Shown one piece after another: positions 12,901 to 23,020 of a stretch of DNA of 64,000 bases. The notes beneath the pieces were generated by a model that had not been told where the DNA came from, ran no database searches, and saw nothing but the letters and a program-made list of their open reading frames with translations. The DNA is taken from NCBI GenBank assembly GCA_029783825.1, contig JAREIK010000373.1, positions 181,749 to 245,748 of the forward strand, read 5' to 3'. The translations under genes and the position numbers were made by a program. Position 1 is the stretch's first letter, and each line of letters starts with the position of its first letter. Origin of the DNA: Sapria himalayana (Eukaryota; Streptophyta; Magnoliopsida; Malpighiales; Rafflesiaceae).

Positions 12901-13699
12901 TTTTTTATTAAATTTTATTTGTTAATATCAATTTTTTAATTTATGTCACATGCAATTGATCCTTCAAATGAAGATTCAATTATTTTTATTCAGAATCTAA
13001 GTAAAGCCTCGTTTAAATATGTGACAACCTATCCTGGATATTTTGTTAATCGATATAAATTTCACACAATCATGCATTAATCTTTTAAAATAACAATGAA
13101 TAGTGGTGTATGCAATAAATGTGCAGGATATAGTGCAGATGAGATTGATTATTATGGTCAACACAAAGAAGTTATTGAATTGGAGAATCCTAAACTCGAA
13201 AATAATAGGATTGTATTATTTATGTGCGAGTGGTTTGATCCTACACCAAATATGGCACAAAGATTCATTCGGATTATAAGCTAGTGGATGTACATATTAT
13301 AACTATGTTAACCATAAACACATGTATAATCGATATGAGCCATTTATTATGGCAGTTCAAGCTGCTCAGGTATATTATTGAACATATCCAAGTTTATCTC
13401 GTGAAAAGAAAGATTGGTGGGCGATTTGCAAGATCAAAGCTCGATCAAAATTTGAAGTATCAACATCGCAACAAAGAAGTGTAGACTTAGAAATTGCACC
13501 AAATTTCCAGGAAGATGAGATAAATAATATTGAACCTTTGAATGTAGATGAAGATCTAGAAAATTTATGTGACTCAAATGGTGGCACAATAGAAATTAAA
13601 GATGATCTAGGTCTAACTGAAGATGAGTTCGAACTTCTATCAGAATCAGAAGAAATATCAAAAGATCCATTGGAGGATGACAGTGATGCCGATAATTAA
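9977..13699 (+). pseudogene. CACTA TNP2-type transposase pseudogene
   Basis: This is the relic of the catalytic transposase that would cut and move the element. The first ATG (9977) opens MSSYYQWMYKRV and then FACSQSRLMDG, the usual start of TNP2 proteins; a frameshift near 10140 leads into FRDATTIRYHLAKYGF and WIYHG. Core motifs follow: LLYWGSDNDLISCKFC, YFPLIPRLQRLYAS, FSTWPVIVTPYNLPP, KKQNFIMRVALMW, RHNLDLMHIEK and CHVFMQRLIPIAFREFLP. The C-terminal part holds VLFMCEWFDPTPN, YNRYEPFIMAVQAAQVYY and an acidic tail ending at 13699. Splice-like borders lie at 12243/12335, 12655/12763 and about 12862/12940. About a dozen stops occur between 10714 and 12081, several at expected Trp or Gly codons. 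There are single-base frameshifts, two of them compensating near 11660-11730, so it is non-functional. It is missing from copy 2. Confidence 0.93.
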
Positions 13700-13839
13700 A
13701 TTGTTATAATTTTATTATAAATTTAAACTATCGAAAATGTTTTATATTTTGGTGAACTCTTTCGGTGTGTTTTATTCAAAAATGCATGTGTGTTCATCAT
13801 ATCTCTACTTTTTATTCTTTGTTTTATTTTGTACAACAG

Positions 13840-15749
13840 ATGGTGCCTAAAGGACGTGGCCTTAGTGGAGGTGGACGTGGATACAGAAATGAACCAAATT
13901 CATCTAGTATGTTACATCATGTTGTAGAATCAGTACCATCTCATAGCCACCATATCCAGACTTCAACATCACAATCACCATCTCCATTTCTATCACCATC
14001 ACCATGATTGAGACCTCTACTATCACCTTTATCATATGTAAGCCCACCACCGATTGTGCTTCCTGCACACACTTTTGATCCATCCCTATCTTCTACACCA
14101 CATTTACACTGATTGTTCCCCCATTTATAATACCAATGACATCATCAAATGTTGTGCCTTCCTCTACAGTCAGTGCAAAGTTATAAAGTGAGATTGTGGA
14201 TTAGAGGTAAAAGAAATATTCAAAAATGACTTGAAAAAAAAAATTTGATGTTACTATCAGTAGTTTTTTTATATTGTTATGATTTGCTTCTTTTTTATGT
14301 TATTTATTTGTACAGTTTTATTCTATCTCATAAGTGTTCGATTATAATCACAAAGTCTTTCAATAAAAAGGTTGATTCTATAGCATTCTCATGGAAGAAA
14401 GTTTTAGAATAGACAAAGGAGTCCTATTTTAATGACTTTCAGGTAAAAATAACAAAACTAAAGCATTACAAAATAATAATCAATTTAGTTAACTATTATG
14501 TTAGTTATTATTTAAGTAGTAAATAATTATGTTCTTATTGTTAATATAATTTTTTTTGTGATTTTTCTATATATAGAATCAGTGCACATGGGCGCCCAAA
14601 TTTGATAGAAAGATAAAGTCATTATGGAAGATCAAAGCTGCTCAATGATATTCTGATTTTGTCCATAAATTGAAGAATATGAAAGAAAGGCCTGATTTTA
14701 TATCCGAGAATGACTGGTCAGAGTGGCTTAAGTATTGGGAGGAGCCAGATGTGAAGAAATAATCAGATATTGCCAGGAAAAATAGACAAAGTGAGGTAGT
14801 TGGACTAGGTATAGAAATTTGTCGACACACGGGAGGATCAAATTCGAGCATTGAGCACGCTCGAGATATGGTATAATTTTAAAATTTTAAACTTTTATAT
14901 ATTTAGTTGTTGTCCCAATAGTCTAATAAATCAAATCTCTGCATGGTTTTATTAATTTTGTTAAATTTTTTGATCATTTGTTTTTTAATGACTTAATAAA
15001 AACAAATTCTAGGCGGGAGAATTGGGTCGAGATCCAAATTTTTAATAGATTTTCAGAAATATGCATATGAAGAAAGTGGATGGTCAGTTTGTTGACAATA
15101 AGTCTCAGATGATTGCTGTAAAAACTTGTTATATTAATAAGATTTTATAATAATACAGTAAATTTTGAAAATTGTTTGAAATGCTAAATATTTATTTTAT
15201 TTGTGTATATCTAGAATAGTTTTTTTCTCTATTTTATCTCAGGACCTAATGGAGAAACGTGTGACAGCTGCTCATCAACAAGTTGATGGTTCTATCGATA
15301 ATCAACCAAGTGACTATGATCCTATTTATTTTGGGACCATTGGAGGTCGTAAGAAGTAGCGAGTGTATGGAATCAGCTCGAAGGGAGTTGCATTTTGTTG
15401 TAATAGTCGTGCTTCTAATTCATCTGTGTCAGCAATAGTGGATGAGGCGGTCAAACAACAAGCAATGTAAACAAATGAAGGTATTGTGATTATGGAGACT
15501 GAAATGAAAATGAAGGATGAGCAGATATCTCATTTGAAGGAAGATATATATGAAATTAAAAAATAGAAGGATGCACAGTATACTAATTTGATGGAAGAAA
15601 TTCAAGAAATTAAGGAAATGAATGATGAGATCAAAGGAATTAAAATTTTAGTGCAACAGCAGATATTCTATATGGAGTCACAGTTAGTGGCATTTATGCA
15701 ACAGATAGCATTCCGAGATCTAGCTGTGAAACCTCGTAGGAGAGGCTAG
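13840..15749 (+). pseudogene. Second CACTA gene (plant En/Spm Transposase_24-like, coiled-coil tail), pseudogene
   Basis: This would encode the accessory DNA-binding protein of the element. The ATG at 13840 directly follows an AG acceptor (GTACAACAG) and opens a Gly/Arg-rich start (MVPKGRGLSGGGRGY), then a Ser/Pro/His-rich segment. Likely exons are 13840-14206, 14316-14442, 14578-14870, 15013-about 15117 and 15243-15749, each with plausible GT/AG borders except the lost donor near 15117. The middle carries SEWLKYWEEPDVKK, SDIARKNRQSEVVGLG, HTGGSNSSIEHARD and ELGRDPNF, matching my memory of the Transposase_24 family. The last exon forms a Glu/Lys-rich coiled coil and ends in KPRRRG before TAG. 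Stops break it, for example near 14005, 14641, 14761, 15043, 15358 and 15564. It lies 140 bp downstream of the TNP2 end on the same strand, as usual for the family. Confidence 0.85.
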
Positions 15750-16129
15750 CATTCCCTACAAATCATGAGGATGATTGAGTATGAGAATTATTTCTAAAAT
15801 GTTATTTATTTTTGTCTATGTGTAGCAAATAATTATGATATTTTTTTGCAGGTTTCAAATTTTTTTATTTTGGTTTTGGTCTTTGCTTTTCTGATTAACC
15901 CAATTATGAATCTTTGCAAGATACATTATATGAGATAAAAGAAAAAATTTTGATTCAAAGCATACAGACATTACCATGGTCCTTTCAATGCATGGGTCCC
16001 ATATTTAGTGATTTCAGTTTTATCAAAAAGAGATCTAGCTTATCTTATCTTTATTATTTAAACAAATTTTTTTTTGCACTCTCTTTCTCTCTAAACATAA
16101 ATGCTTGACATCTTTTAGATTTTTGTTGA
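15750..16129. other. Conserved 3' flank of the second CACTA gene
   Basis: It is strongly related to 50435-50820 in copy 2, with shared AATCATGAGGATGATT-type and TCTATGTGTAGCAAA words. The small open frame at 15914-16108 is not preserved in copy 2, so this is probably 3' untranslated or spacer DNA. Confidence 0.6.
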
Positions 16130-16269
16130 AGCGGTAAGACAGTCAAATTTAATTTGTATTTGTTCATGTCTATAATATTTATTTTTATGTATCTGTGAAT
16201 ATGTTTTTGTGTTTCTGAATTTTTTGGGTAGAGTTTTAGCCTATTATAGGCATGTAAAAGCCTATTTTT

Positions 16270-16605
16270 AGCAGCAGCAGTTGTGACAGCGATGGTAGTG
16301 ATGGCAGAGGATGCAGCGGAAGTGAGAGTGATGGCTACAGTGGTAGTAGCGGTAGCGGCGGTAGAAGTGGCTGTGGCGATAGTAGAACCAGTGGTGGCGG
16401 CAGCACTAGCAGTAGCAACAGTAGCGACATCAGGGACAGCAGCGGCAGCAGCTGCGGCGGCTGCATCTACAGTGGCACCGGCAGCAGCAGCTATGACATC
16501 GGCAGTGGCAGTTGTAGCGGCAGTAGTAGTGGTAGGGGCAGTGACAGTAGTAGTGGCAATGACAGCTGTAGTGGCAGTAGTAGTGGCAGTGATAGCTGTA
16601 GTGGC
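16270..16605. repeat. GCN/GTN-type triplet tract (first part)
   Basis: The plus strand is a degenerate GCA/GTA/GTG/GCG triplet run. It opens Ala/Val-rich frames in one direction and Thr/Ala-rich frames in the other. Length and sequence differ from the equivalent tracts at 20930-21435 and 51930-52045, and no other coding feature is conserved. I do not regard it as a gene. The hAT insertion splits it; it resumes at 20302-20380. Confidence 0.75.
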
Positions 16606-16613
16606 AGCGGTAG
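16606..16613. repeat. hAT target-site duplication, left copy
   Basis: AGCGGTAG lies immediately before the left hAT end and is repeated exactly at 20302-20309. Eight bp is the standard target duplication length for hAT elements. Confidence 0.93.
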
Positions 16614-17110
16614 TAGAGGTGTGAACCAGGTTGGGCCGGGCTAGCCCAGCACAGGCACGACACAGTTTGGCCGTGCCTTGGCCAGGCTGGCATGGGAATA
16701 TCCCATGCCCGGGTAAGGCACAACCCATGCCGTGCCATGCAGAGGCCAACTTGGACTCGTGCCGTGCCTGATTCGGCATGGTTCGGTGGCCCGTGGCACG
16801 GCCCATAGGCACGGTCGGGGTCACCATTCACACCCAGCCCGGTGTCCCACACCCGTAGTCTCACACACTCATGAGTCACAGGTCATGGTGGGTTCACTGT
16901 GACTCAGGATACTCGAGCCAATGCCAAGCCAAGATTTCTGTTCCCCTTCCCGCAAAAAAGACTGCGAGTCGGGTCCAATCGGACACGACCCGTTGTCCCT
17001 CGGACAGACTAGATCTCACCCCCCCTCCCCCCACCCAACGGGCAAAAATAAAAATTTAAATTATTGCCGTTGGATCTCACCTCCAACGGCTAGGGGGAAA
17101 AATCTAACGG
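16614..17110. repeat. hAT left subterminal region
   Basis: This region is GC-rich with repeated GCCGTGCC, GGCATGG and GGCACG words in both orientations, and a local palindrome around 16688-16710 (CATGGGAATATCCCATG). The open frames here on both strands come from base composition and show no domains. A short inverted repeat near 17064-17094 (GCCGTTGGAT... and ...CCAACGGCTA) is also visible. Confidence 0.75.
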
Positions 17111-17186
17111 CCCTCATGATTCTGACCCCTAAAAAATTAAAAAAAATTAAAAAAATGACTTTTTAAAAAAAATTATTTTCTTTAAT

Positions 17187-17194
17187 CTATAAAA
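17187..17194 (+). promoter_or_regulatory. Putative TATA box of the hAT transposase gene
   Basis: CTATAAAA lies about 390 bp upstream of the likely start codon at 17585, at the change from the GC-rich subterminal region to a CT-rich leader. That position is right for a promoter, but no transcription start can be shown from sequence alone. Confidence 0.4.
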
Positions 17195-17439
17195 TCCAGC
17201 CCCCCTCTCTATAACATCTATGTTTTTCATAAATATTTATTCTCTCAATTCTCACATTTTCTCTCTCAAAAATCTTGCTCCTCTCTCTCGGGACTCGGGA
17301 AGTCGGGATTTCATCATTTGGCTTGTCTTTTCGGGAATCTCAACTTGGGTTTTGAATTTTGAGCTAGACTGTGGTACACCGTGTACATGATCGACCTGAC
17401 TGCTTTATCGGGTAATTTATTTTATGTTTTTTTTACTTT

Positions 17440-17520
17440 ATCTCTATCTCTCTCTCTAGTCTCTCTCTCTCTCTCTATAGTCTCTCTCTCTCTATAGTCT
17501 CTCTCTCTATACCTAAAATA
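17440..17520. repeat. CT microsatellite in the hAT leader
   Basis: (TCTC)n runs are separated by three TATAGTCTC/TCTAGTCTC steps, about 70-140 bp upstream of the hAT start codon. It is probably untranslated leader or intron; GGGTAATT near 17409 could be a splice donor. Confidence 0.7.
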
Positions 17521-17584
17521 GATAAATTTAAAATCAATTATCTAGTCTCTAAATAAGTGTCATGTTTAACAAAAATCCTAAAAA

Positions 17585-19691
17585 ATGACAAATACTAATG
17601 AAACATAATTAAATTTAGAAAATGAAAATATTACACAGAGGTTTGAGGCTGCTGAAATATTGGTTTCTCCATTCGTCTCAACCCAAACTTCTCAAAAACA
17701 AAAAACTAGGAGGAATTATATAGTTTGGACTCATTTTAATATAATAAAACAAAAAAATGTTAGGGGTGAGGAAGAAGAAATAGCACGGTGCAAATATTGT
17801 ATGAGACTTTTAACATGTAAGAGTACGTTTGGGACTAGGCACCTTAAGAGGCATGCCGAATTATGCACCAAAAAACAAGGTCCATTAGATCCTAGGCAAC
17901 CCCAACTTGGCACAGCATTTTTTGAGACTGGATCAAGTCCAGTCTCAAAGTTTACTCCCTTCATATATTCCAGTGAGTTGGGTAGGGACGGCATGGCCAG
18001 ACTTATCACATTGATGGGTCTTCTGATCAGATTTTTAGAAGATCTAAGGGTAGTGCGTATAATGCAGACATATTTTCAGCTTGCTTATCATAGGATTCCT
18101 AGGTCCACATCTAGGAATGACATACTTAAATTATATAAGCAAGAAAAAAAAATAATTAATGAAGTTATGGCATATAGTGGAGTGGTGTCCATGACGTTCG
18201 ATATCTGGACAAGTCATGATGAATCATCTTATGCATGTCTTACCAGCCACTATGTAGATTCTAACTAGACTATAAATAAAAAAATTTTCAGATTCTCTGA
18301 GATTCTTTATCTTCATGATAGCCCGACCATTTTTGAATGTATGATGAAAATTTTTAGGGAATATAAAATTCAAAATAAAATTTTTAGTGTCACATTCGAT
18401 AACGCATCTAATAATGGAGTAGTGATTAACATGTTTGTTAGGAATATTAGAGATGCACCATTAGGAAAGATTTTTCATGTCAGATGCATATGTCACGTGA
18501 TTAACCTTATTGTTCAAGTGGGTATGAAGGTGTGTTCCCCCGTGTTGGATAATATACGTAATGCACTAAAATATATTCACACTCCTCGCAAACAACAAGA
18601 GTTTCGTAATCTCTGTTTGTCTGTGAATCTTAAGAAGAAAAAATTCCAATCGGATTTGAGACATCATTGGAATTACACGTACTTGATGTTGGAATCATGT
18701 GTTGGATACCAACATGTGATATCTGACTATGTCAATAGTAAGAGTGATGAACTTATTATTGACGACACTGACTAGGCTTTAGAAATTTCTTTAATGAAGT
18801 TCCTGAAGATTTTTTATGACACGAAGAACATGTGTTCGTCGGTTTATATGCCCACGACTTGCATTGCACTCAGGTGCATATGCAACATTAGTAACATGTT
18901 TAGGAAGTATTGAGCTGACTCGACACTTAGCCATATGGTTGTAGAGATGGAAACCAAGTACTTGAAGTACTGGTCCACCGTTCCATCTCTTTATTGCCTC
19001 GCTGCATGCATGGACCCTAGGGTTAAGGTGGAAGGGGTAGAAAACACCCTGACTTACTTTTCCTCGTGCATGAACCTGGAAGAGCCACGTGAAGGGATCA
19101 TTCACGAGAAGTTGACTGACCTATTCATATACTACGATACTAGGTATGGTGGTGGTGGTAGTGAGACTGTGATTACAGACATGGATACCTTGTTCGGAGA
19201 TGATGATTTTTCCATTCAGCTAGCGAGGGGAAAACATAGGGGTGGACCATCACATAGGAGTGAGCTTTTTCGGTACTTAGATACCGATTACTGCTCAATC
19301 CTATCACATTCTGATACTAAGAATCTTGATATATTACAGTGGTGAAAATCATGAGTCCACCTTTCCCATGCTATCTATGATGGCATGGGATCTTCTGACT
19401 CCTCCGTTGTTGAGCATAGCATCGGAGTCTGTTTTTTCTGTTACAGTGAACGTGATTTCGAATAGGAGATTGAGATTACGTCCAGATATTGTTGAGGCCT
19501 TGGATTGTTTGAAGGATTGAGAGGATTCAAGGTTTAGCATCCATGATCCTGTTGGAGCTAGGACTGGGACATGGACTGCAACCGCATCCACCGCGAAAGC
19601 GGAGGAGTTGATTACTGATGATAATGATCTATGTGATACTAATCTTGATGTTGTGGTTGATGATGCTCATGATATGCCGATTAACGATTGA
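17585..19691 (+). pseudogene. hAT transposase pseudogene (BED zinc finger and hAT dimerisation domain)
   Basis: This is the decayed transposase of the surrounding hAT element. ATG at 17585 opens MTNTNET and meets TAA at 17606, after which the frame continues. A BED-type zinc finger follows at about 17730-17870 (W, then CKYC and GTRHLKRHAELC). Further hAT motifs are MTFDIWTSHDESSYACL, VTFDNASNN, HVRCICHVINLIVQVGM and WNYTYLMLESC. The C-terminal dimerisation region reads LLSIASESVFSV, RRLRLRPDIVEALDCLKD and ends at 19691. In-frame stops lie at about 17606, 18266, 18773, 18911, 19343 and 19518 (the last where Trp is expected), and a single-base frameshift lies near 19340. Total length would be about 700 residues, normal for plant hAT proteins. 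Motif content suggests the plant Ac/DAYSLEEPER-like group, but I cannot place it exactly. Confidence 0.93.
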
Positions 19692-20120
19692 TGATGATCT
19701 ATTATTTTTTGATTTCGATGTTTTGTTTTTTATTGATTGTACGCTTTATTAATACGTTACTTTGAAACTTTAATTTGTTTGGTTCGGACCTTCGGTATCT
19801 AATGGATGATTGGTCATTTTTCATTTGGTTTATTTATGTTTTTGTTACTTTTTAATTTTTTTTAACAAAATTTATTGATTTATTTATTTTATTGTTTTAT
19901 TTTTTCATTTAAAAATTTATAACTATTATTTAAATCTAATAAATTATAAACTAATTTTATTTTAAATTATACAATAAATTTAAACTTTGTAAATTTAATA
20001 AAATTTAAACAATTTTTATTTTATAAATTTATTATATTATACATTATCTATAATTGTACATATAATTTAATATATTATATAATTAAACTAAAATTTAAAA
20101 CTAAAATTTTTTAAAAAATA
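19692..20120. other. hAT 3' untranslated or spacer region
   Basis: AT-rich DNA between the transposase stop and the right subterminal repeats. No gene is visible. TTTATTAATACG near 19745 could be part of a poly(A) signal region, but it is not distinctive. Confidence 0.5.
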
Positions 20121-20301
20121 TATTTTTTACCTGGCTCGTACGGCCTGGTTTGGCCTGATCAGGCCTGGCTTTTTATAAACCGTGCTGGGACAGGCACGAC
20201 ACGGTTAGTATACCATGCCATGCCTGGCCTGACACAAAAGCACGACCATGCTCTAAAAAAATAGTGTGGGCCAGCTCGGCACGGTCCATTTGACACCTCT
20301 A
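20121..20301. repeat. hAT right subterminal region and terminal repeat
   Basis: It contains GGCCTGGTTTGGCCTGATCA, GGCACGACACGG and GGCACGGTCC words that mirror the left end, and finishes TTGACACCTCTA at 20301. It marks the precise right border of the hAT element. Confidence 0.85.
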
Positions 20302-20309
20302 AGCGGTAG
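20302..20309. repeat. hAT target-site duplication, right copy
   Basis: AGCGGTAG is identical to 16606-16613. After it the GCN/GTN triplet tract resumes, as expected if the element split that tract. Confidence 0.93.
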
Positions 20310-20379
20310 CAGTAGTGGTAGGAGTGGCAGCGGCAGAGGCAGGACCGGCAGCGGCAACGGGAGCAGCTACAACGGCAAC

Positions 20380-20772
20380 AAATGTGGTAATTTCATAAGT
20401 ATATAATCAGTATATACGTACATATAATGCTACATTATTTTATGTACATATATACTGAGTATATATATGTACGTAGTATTTATGTATGCCTAATACTACA
20501 GTTTATATGTACATATACTTCAGTATTATATGTAGGAGTGAAATGCTAGTATACATGTACATATTTACTGCAGTATTATATATTTATCAAAACATAATTT
20601 TTTTTATTTATTTTGATTTAATTTGGTAGTTTAAATTCCGTACAGATATGGTACCGCATTGTTTCCCATACAATGCATGTATAAGTAAAGACATATTTCA
20701 ACAAACATGATGCACCGTGTTTCTGTTTATTAAATTTAATATAAAAATATTAAATTATTTAATTAAATTATA
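20380..20772. repeat. GTAC/TATAC-rich CACTA 3' module, unit 1
   Basis: It is dense in GTACATATA, TATATGTAC and ACTGAGTATA words, many of them palindromic around GTAC. It then carries GAGTGAAATGCTAGTATA and GGTACCGCATTGTTTC. Equivalent blocks are at 21455-21840 and 52060-52420. No gene is visible. Repeated palindromic words near an element end could be protein-binding sites; that is inference. Confidence 0.7.
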
Positions 20773-20929
20773 ATTTAAGCTGTATGACAATCAACTTTAA
20801 TCTGTGTTTGTTCACGTCTATAATAATTATTTTTATATATCTGTGAAAATATTTGGGTGTCTCCTAAATTTTTTGGGTAGAGTTTTATCATATTATAGGT
20901 ATGTAAAAACGTATTATTAGGAATAATAT

Positions 20930-21435
20930 CAGCGAAAGTGGTGGCAGCAGAAGTGACATCGGGGGCTGCAGCGGGGGCTGCAGCGGTAGCAGTAGCGGCA
21001 GCAGCGTCGATAGCAATGGAAGAGGTGGGAGCAGCGACATCGGAGGCAACGGCAGCGGCTGCACCGGAAGCATCTAAAGTAGAGGTGGTAGCAATGGCCG
21101 CACCTAAAGCAACGGAAGCACTAGAAGCAGCGCCAGAGGCGGCAGCGTGGATGTAGCAGTGGCACCAAGGGTGGCAGCGACCGCTGTGGTGTGCAGCGAG
21201 AGCATCGGCAGTGGGGGCAACGGCCTCCTCTGTAGAAGCGGCAGCTACCACTGTGGCCATCGACGACAGTGGCCATAGGCGACAGCCACGACAGTGGTGG
21301 TAGTGGCAGCGGTGGCACCGACGGTAGCAGAGGCAGCAGTGACAATAGCAGTGGTATAGGCAGCGACAGCAACAATGGTAGGAGCGGCAGGAGTGGTAGT
21401 AGCGGCAGGAGGGGCAGGAGCGGCAGCTGGAGCAT
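20930..21435. repeat. GCN/GTN-type triplet tract in unit 2
   Basis: A second degenerate GCA/GCG/GTG triplet tract at the same position of the duplicated 3' module. Open frames on both strands (Ala-rich, Leu/Pro-rich) reflect the triplet composition only. Confidence 0.75.
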
Positions 21436-21454
21436 TTAGCAATAGCACCAAATA

Positions 21455-22059
21455 AGGTTTATACGTACGAATAAAGTCCATATATATGTACATATAATAC
21501 TATAATATTTAATGTACATATATACAGAGTATATTTGTACTCAGTTTATATGTACACATTATATTATTGTTTTTATGTACATATACTGTAGTAATATATG
21601 TACGAGTGAAATGCTAGTATATATTTACATATAAACTACAAGATTATATATGTTTCAAAACATAATTTTTTTTAATTTGACTGAGTGGTTTAAATTTCAT
21701 ACATAATTGGTACCGCATTGTTCCTCATACAAAGCTTTTATAAGTGATGAGATTTTTGACTAGATATTACTTGCCGTGACTAGGACAACTTTGTCGTAGA
21801 AGAAAAATAATGATCTGAGGAGCAGAGGGAGATAAAGTAATGTTAATGAATGGATATATTATACTTTATGCACTGTCGGTATATATATTGATCAATAAAA
21901 TGAAATAAAAACTTGTTATTTTTTTTGTTTCAATTATGTAAAATATTGAATTTGAATAAGATATTAAATGATTTTATTTTTTGTTTATTATAAATTATTT
22001 ATGGTTTTAATTTTTATTCAAATTGATATCAAAATATTAAATTATTTAATTAAAAAATT
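21455..22059. other. CACTA 3' non-coding module, unit 2
   Basis: It matches 52060-52650 of copy 2 throughout, including GACAACTTTGTCGTAG-type and TATTAAATTATTTAATTAAA words. It is non-coding and leads into the 3' subterminal repeats. Confidence 0.75.
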
Positions 22060-22199
22060 TTAAAATAAATTAAATTCTGAAATTATTTTTGAAATTAAAA
22101 TAGCTAAGGAAATATTCCTTGGTAAATTAGCAAGGGAAAAATCCCTTTCTAATTTAGCTAGGAAATTTTCACTAGCTAATTTAGCAAGGGAAATATTAA
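22060..22199. repeat. CACTA 3' subterminal repeats, truncated
   Basis: Alternating AATTTAGCTAGG and AATTTAGCAAGGGAAA words match 52690-52830 of copy 2. Copy 2 continues for a further about 350 bp to its terminus, whereas here the sequence switches at 22199/22200 to TCTATCTCTC and the tetranucleotide array. The terminal inverted repeat is missing. Confidence 0.85.
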
Positions 22200-22985
22200 G
22201 TCTATCTCTCTAACTATATATATATATATATATATTTGTCTGACTATTTATATGTCTATCTATTTACTTGTCTATCTATTTATGTATTTGTCTATTTGTC
22301 TATCTGTCAATTTATTTTTTATCTTTCTATGTGTCTCTTTGTCTATGTATCTATCTTTATATATGTCTATTTATTAATCTACCTATCTTTATCTGTATCT
22401 ATCTATATATCAATCAATTAATTAATCAATCAATCTGTCTGTCTGTCTATCTATCTATATATCTATCTATATGTCTATATATCTATCTAACTGTCTATAT
22501 GTCTATCTAACTATCTATCTATTTGACTATTTTTATATCTACCTATCATTCTACCTATCTTACTGCCTAAATATAAATCTATCAATAAGTCTATATGTCT
22601 ATGTGTCTATCTATCAATCTATCAATAAGTCTGTCTATCTATCTATCTGTATATCTGACTATTTGCCTATATGTCCATATATATCTTTCTATCTTTCTAT
22701 ATGTCTATCTAACTATCTATATGTCTATGTGTCTATGTGTCTATCTGTCCATATGTCTATCTATCTACCTGTCTATCTGTCTAATTGTCTATCTATCTAT
22801 TATTGTGTTTATCTATCTATCTGTCTATTAGTGTCTCTTTCTATATATATATCTCTCTGAATCTGTCTATTTGTCTACCTATCTATCTATCTATCACTAT
22901 GTCTCTTGATGTATTAGAATATATATCTATCTACCTTTCTATAAATCTATCTGTCTATCTATCTCTCTATCAATCTGTCTATCTG

Positions 22986-23020
<35 letters not shown>

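Larger units (their letters stand above)
16614..20301 (+). mobile_element. hAT-family DNA transposon, 3688 bp, with intact ends
   Basis: The left end TAGAGGTGTGAA and the reverse complement of the right end TAGAGGTGTCAA agree at 11 of 12 positions. The element is flanked by a perfect 8-bp duplication (AGCGGTAG at 16606-16613 and 20302-20309). The first and last about 250 bp are GC-rich with many GGCACGR/CCGTGCC-type motifs in both orientations, as expected for subterminal transposase-binding repeats. It contains one hAT transposase pseudogene. GC content jumps sharply above the surrounding CACTA DNA at both borders. It inserted into the GCN/GTN tract of CACTA copy 1. Its own transposase is dead, but the intact ends mean it could have been moved in trans. 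Confidence 0.95.
16130..22050. repeat. Tandem duplication of the CACTA 3' module
   Basis: Unit 1 is 16130-20772 and unit 2 starts at 20773. Both begin with the TTTGTTCA(T/C)GTCTATAAT and TTTTTTGGGTAGAGTTTTA words. A GCN/GTN-rich triplet tract follows, then GTAC/TATAC-rich DNA containing GAGTGAAATGCTAGTATA and GGTACCGCATTGTT. Removing the hAT insertion leaves unit 1 near 0.95 kb. Copy 2 has only one such module (50820-52640), interrupted by other DNA. The hAT is present in unit 1 only, so it probably arrived after the duplication. Confidence 0.8.
245..22199 (+). mobile_element. CACTA (En/Spm) DNA transposon, copy 1, nested and 3'-truncated
   Basis: The left end reads CACTACAAGAAAA, the canonical terminus of plant CACTA elements, followed by repeated TAGCGACGGA-type subterminal motifs. 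Inside are relics of a TNP2 transposase (9977-13699) and of the second element gene (13840-15749). The right side carries subterminal motifs of the TTTAGCTAGGGAA type, but stops at 22199 without a TAGTG end where the tetranucleotide array begins. Copy 2 (34758-53186) has the same order of modules, which supports treating this as one element. Later insertions are a Mutator-like relic (about 2890-4110), possibly a second CACTA end (5712) and a hAT element (16614-20301). An alternative is that 5712 starts a separate nested CACTA element and 245-5711 is the remainder of an older one. The genes are broken, so the copy is not autonomous. Confidence 0.85.

Noticed and set aside
16054..16827. 257-codon minus-strand Ala/Thr-rich frame
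   Set aside because: It crosses the hAT border at 16614, so it joins two unrelated sequences, and its composition is that of the triplet tract.
18791..19105. 104-codon minus-strand frame in the hAT element
   Set aside because: It is antisense to recognisable hAT transposase sequence and has no domain of its own.
20775..21260. 161-codon minus-strand Ala-rich frame
   Set aside because: It lies in the GCN triplet tract; the equivalent in the other modules is not preserved.
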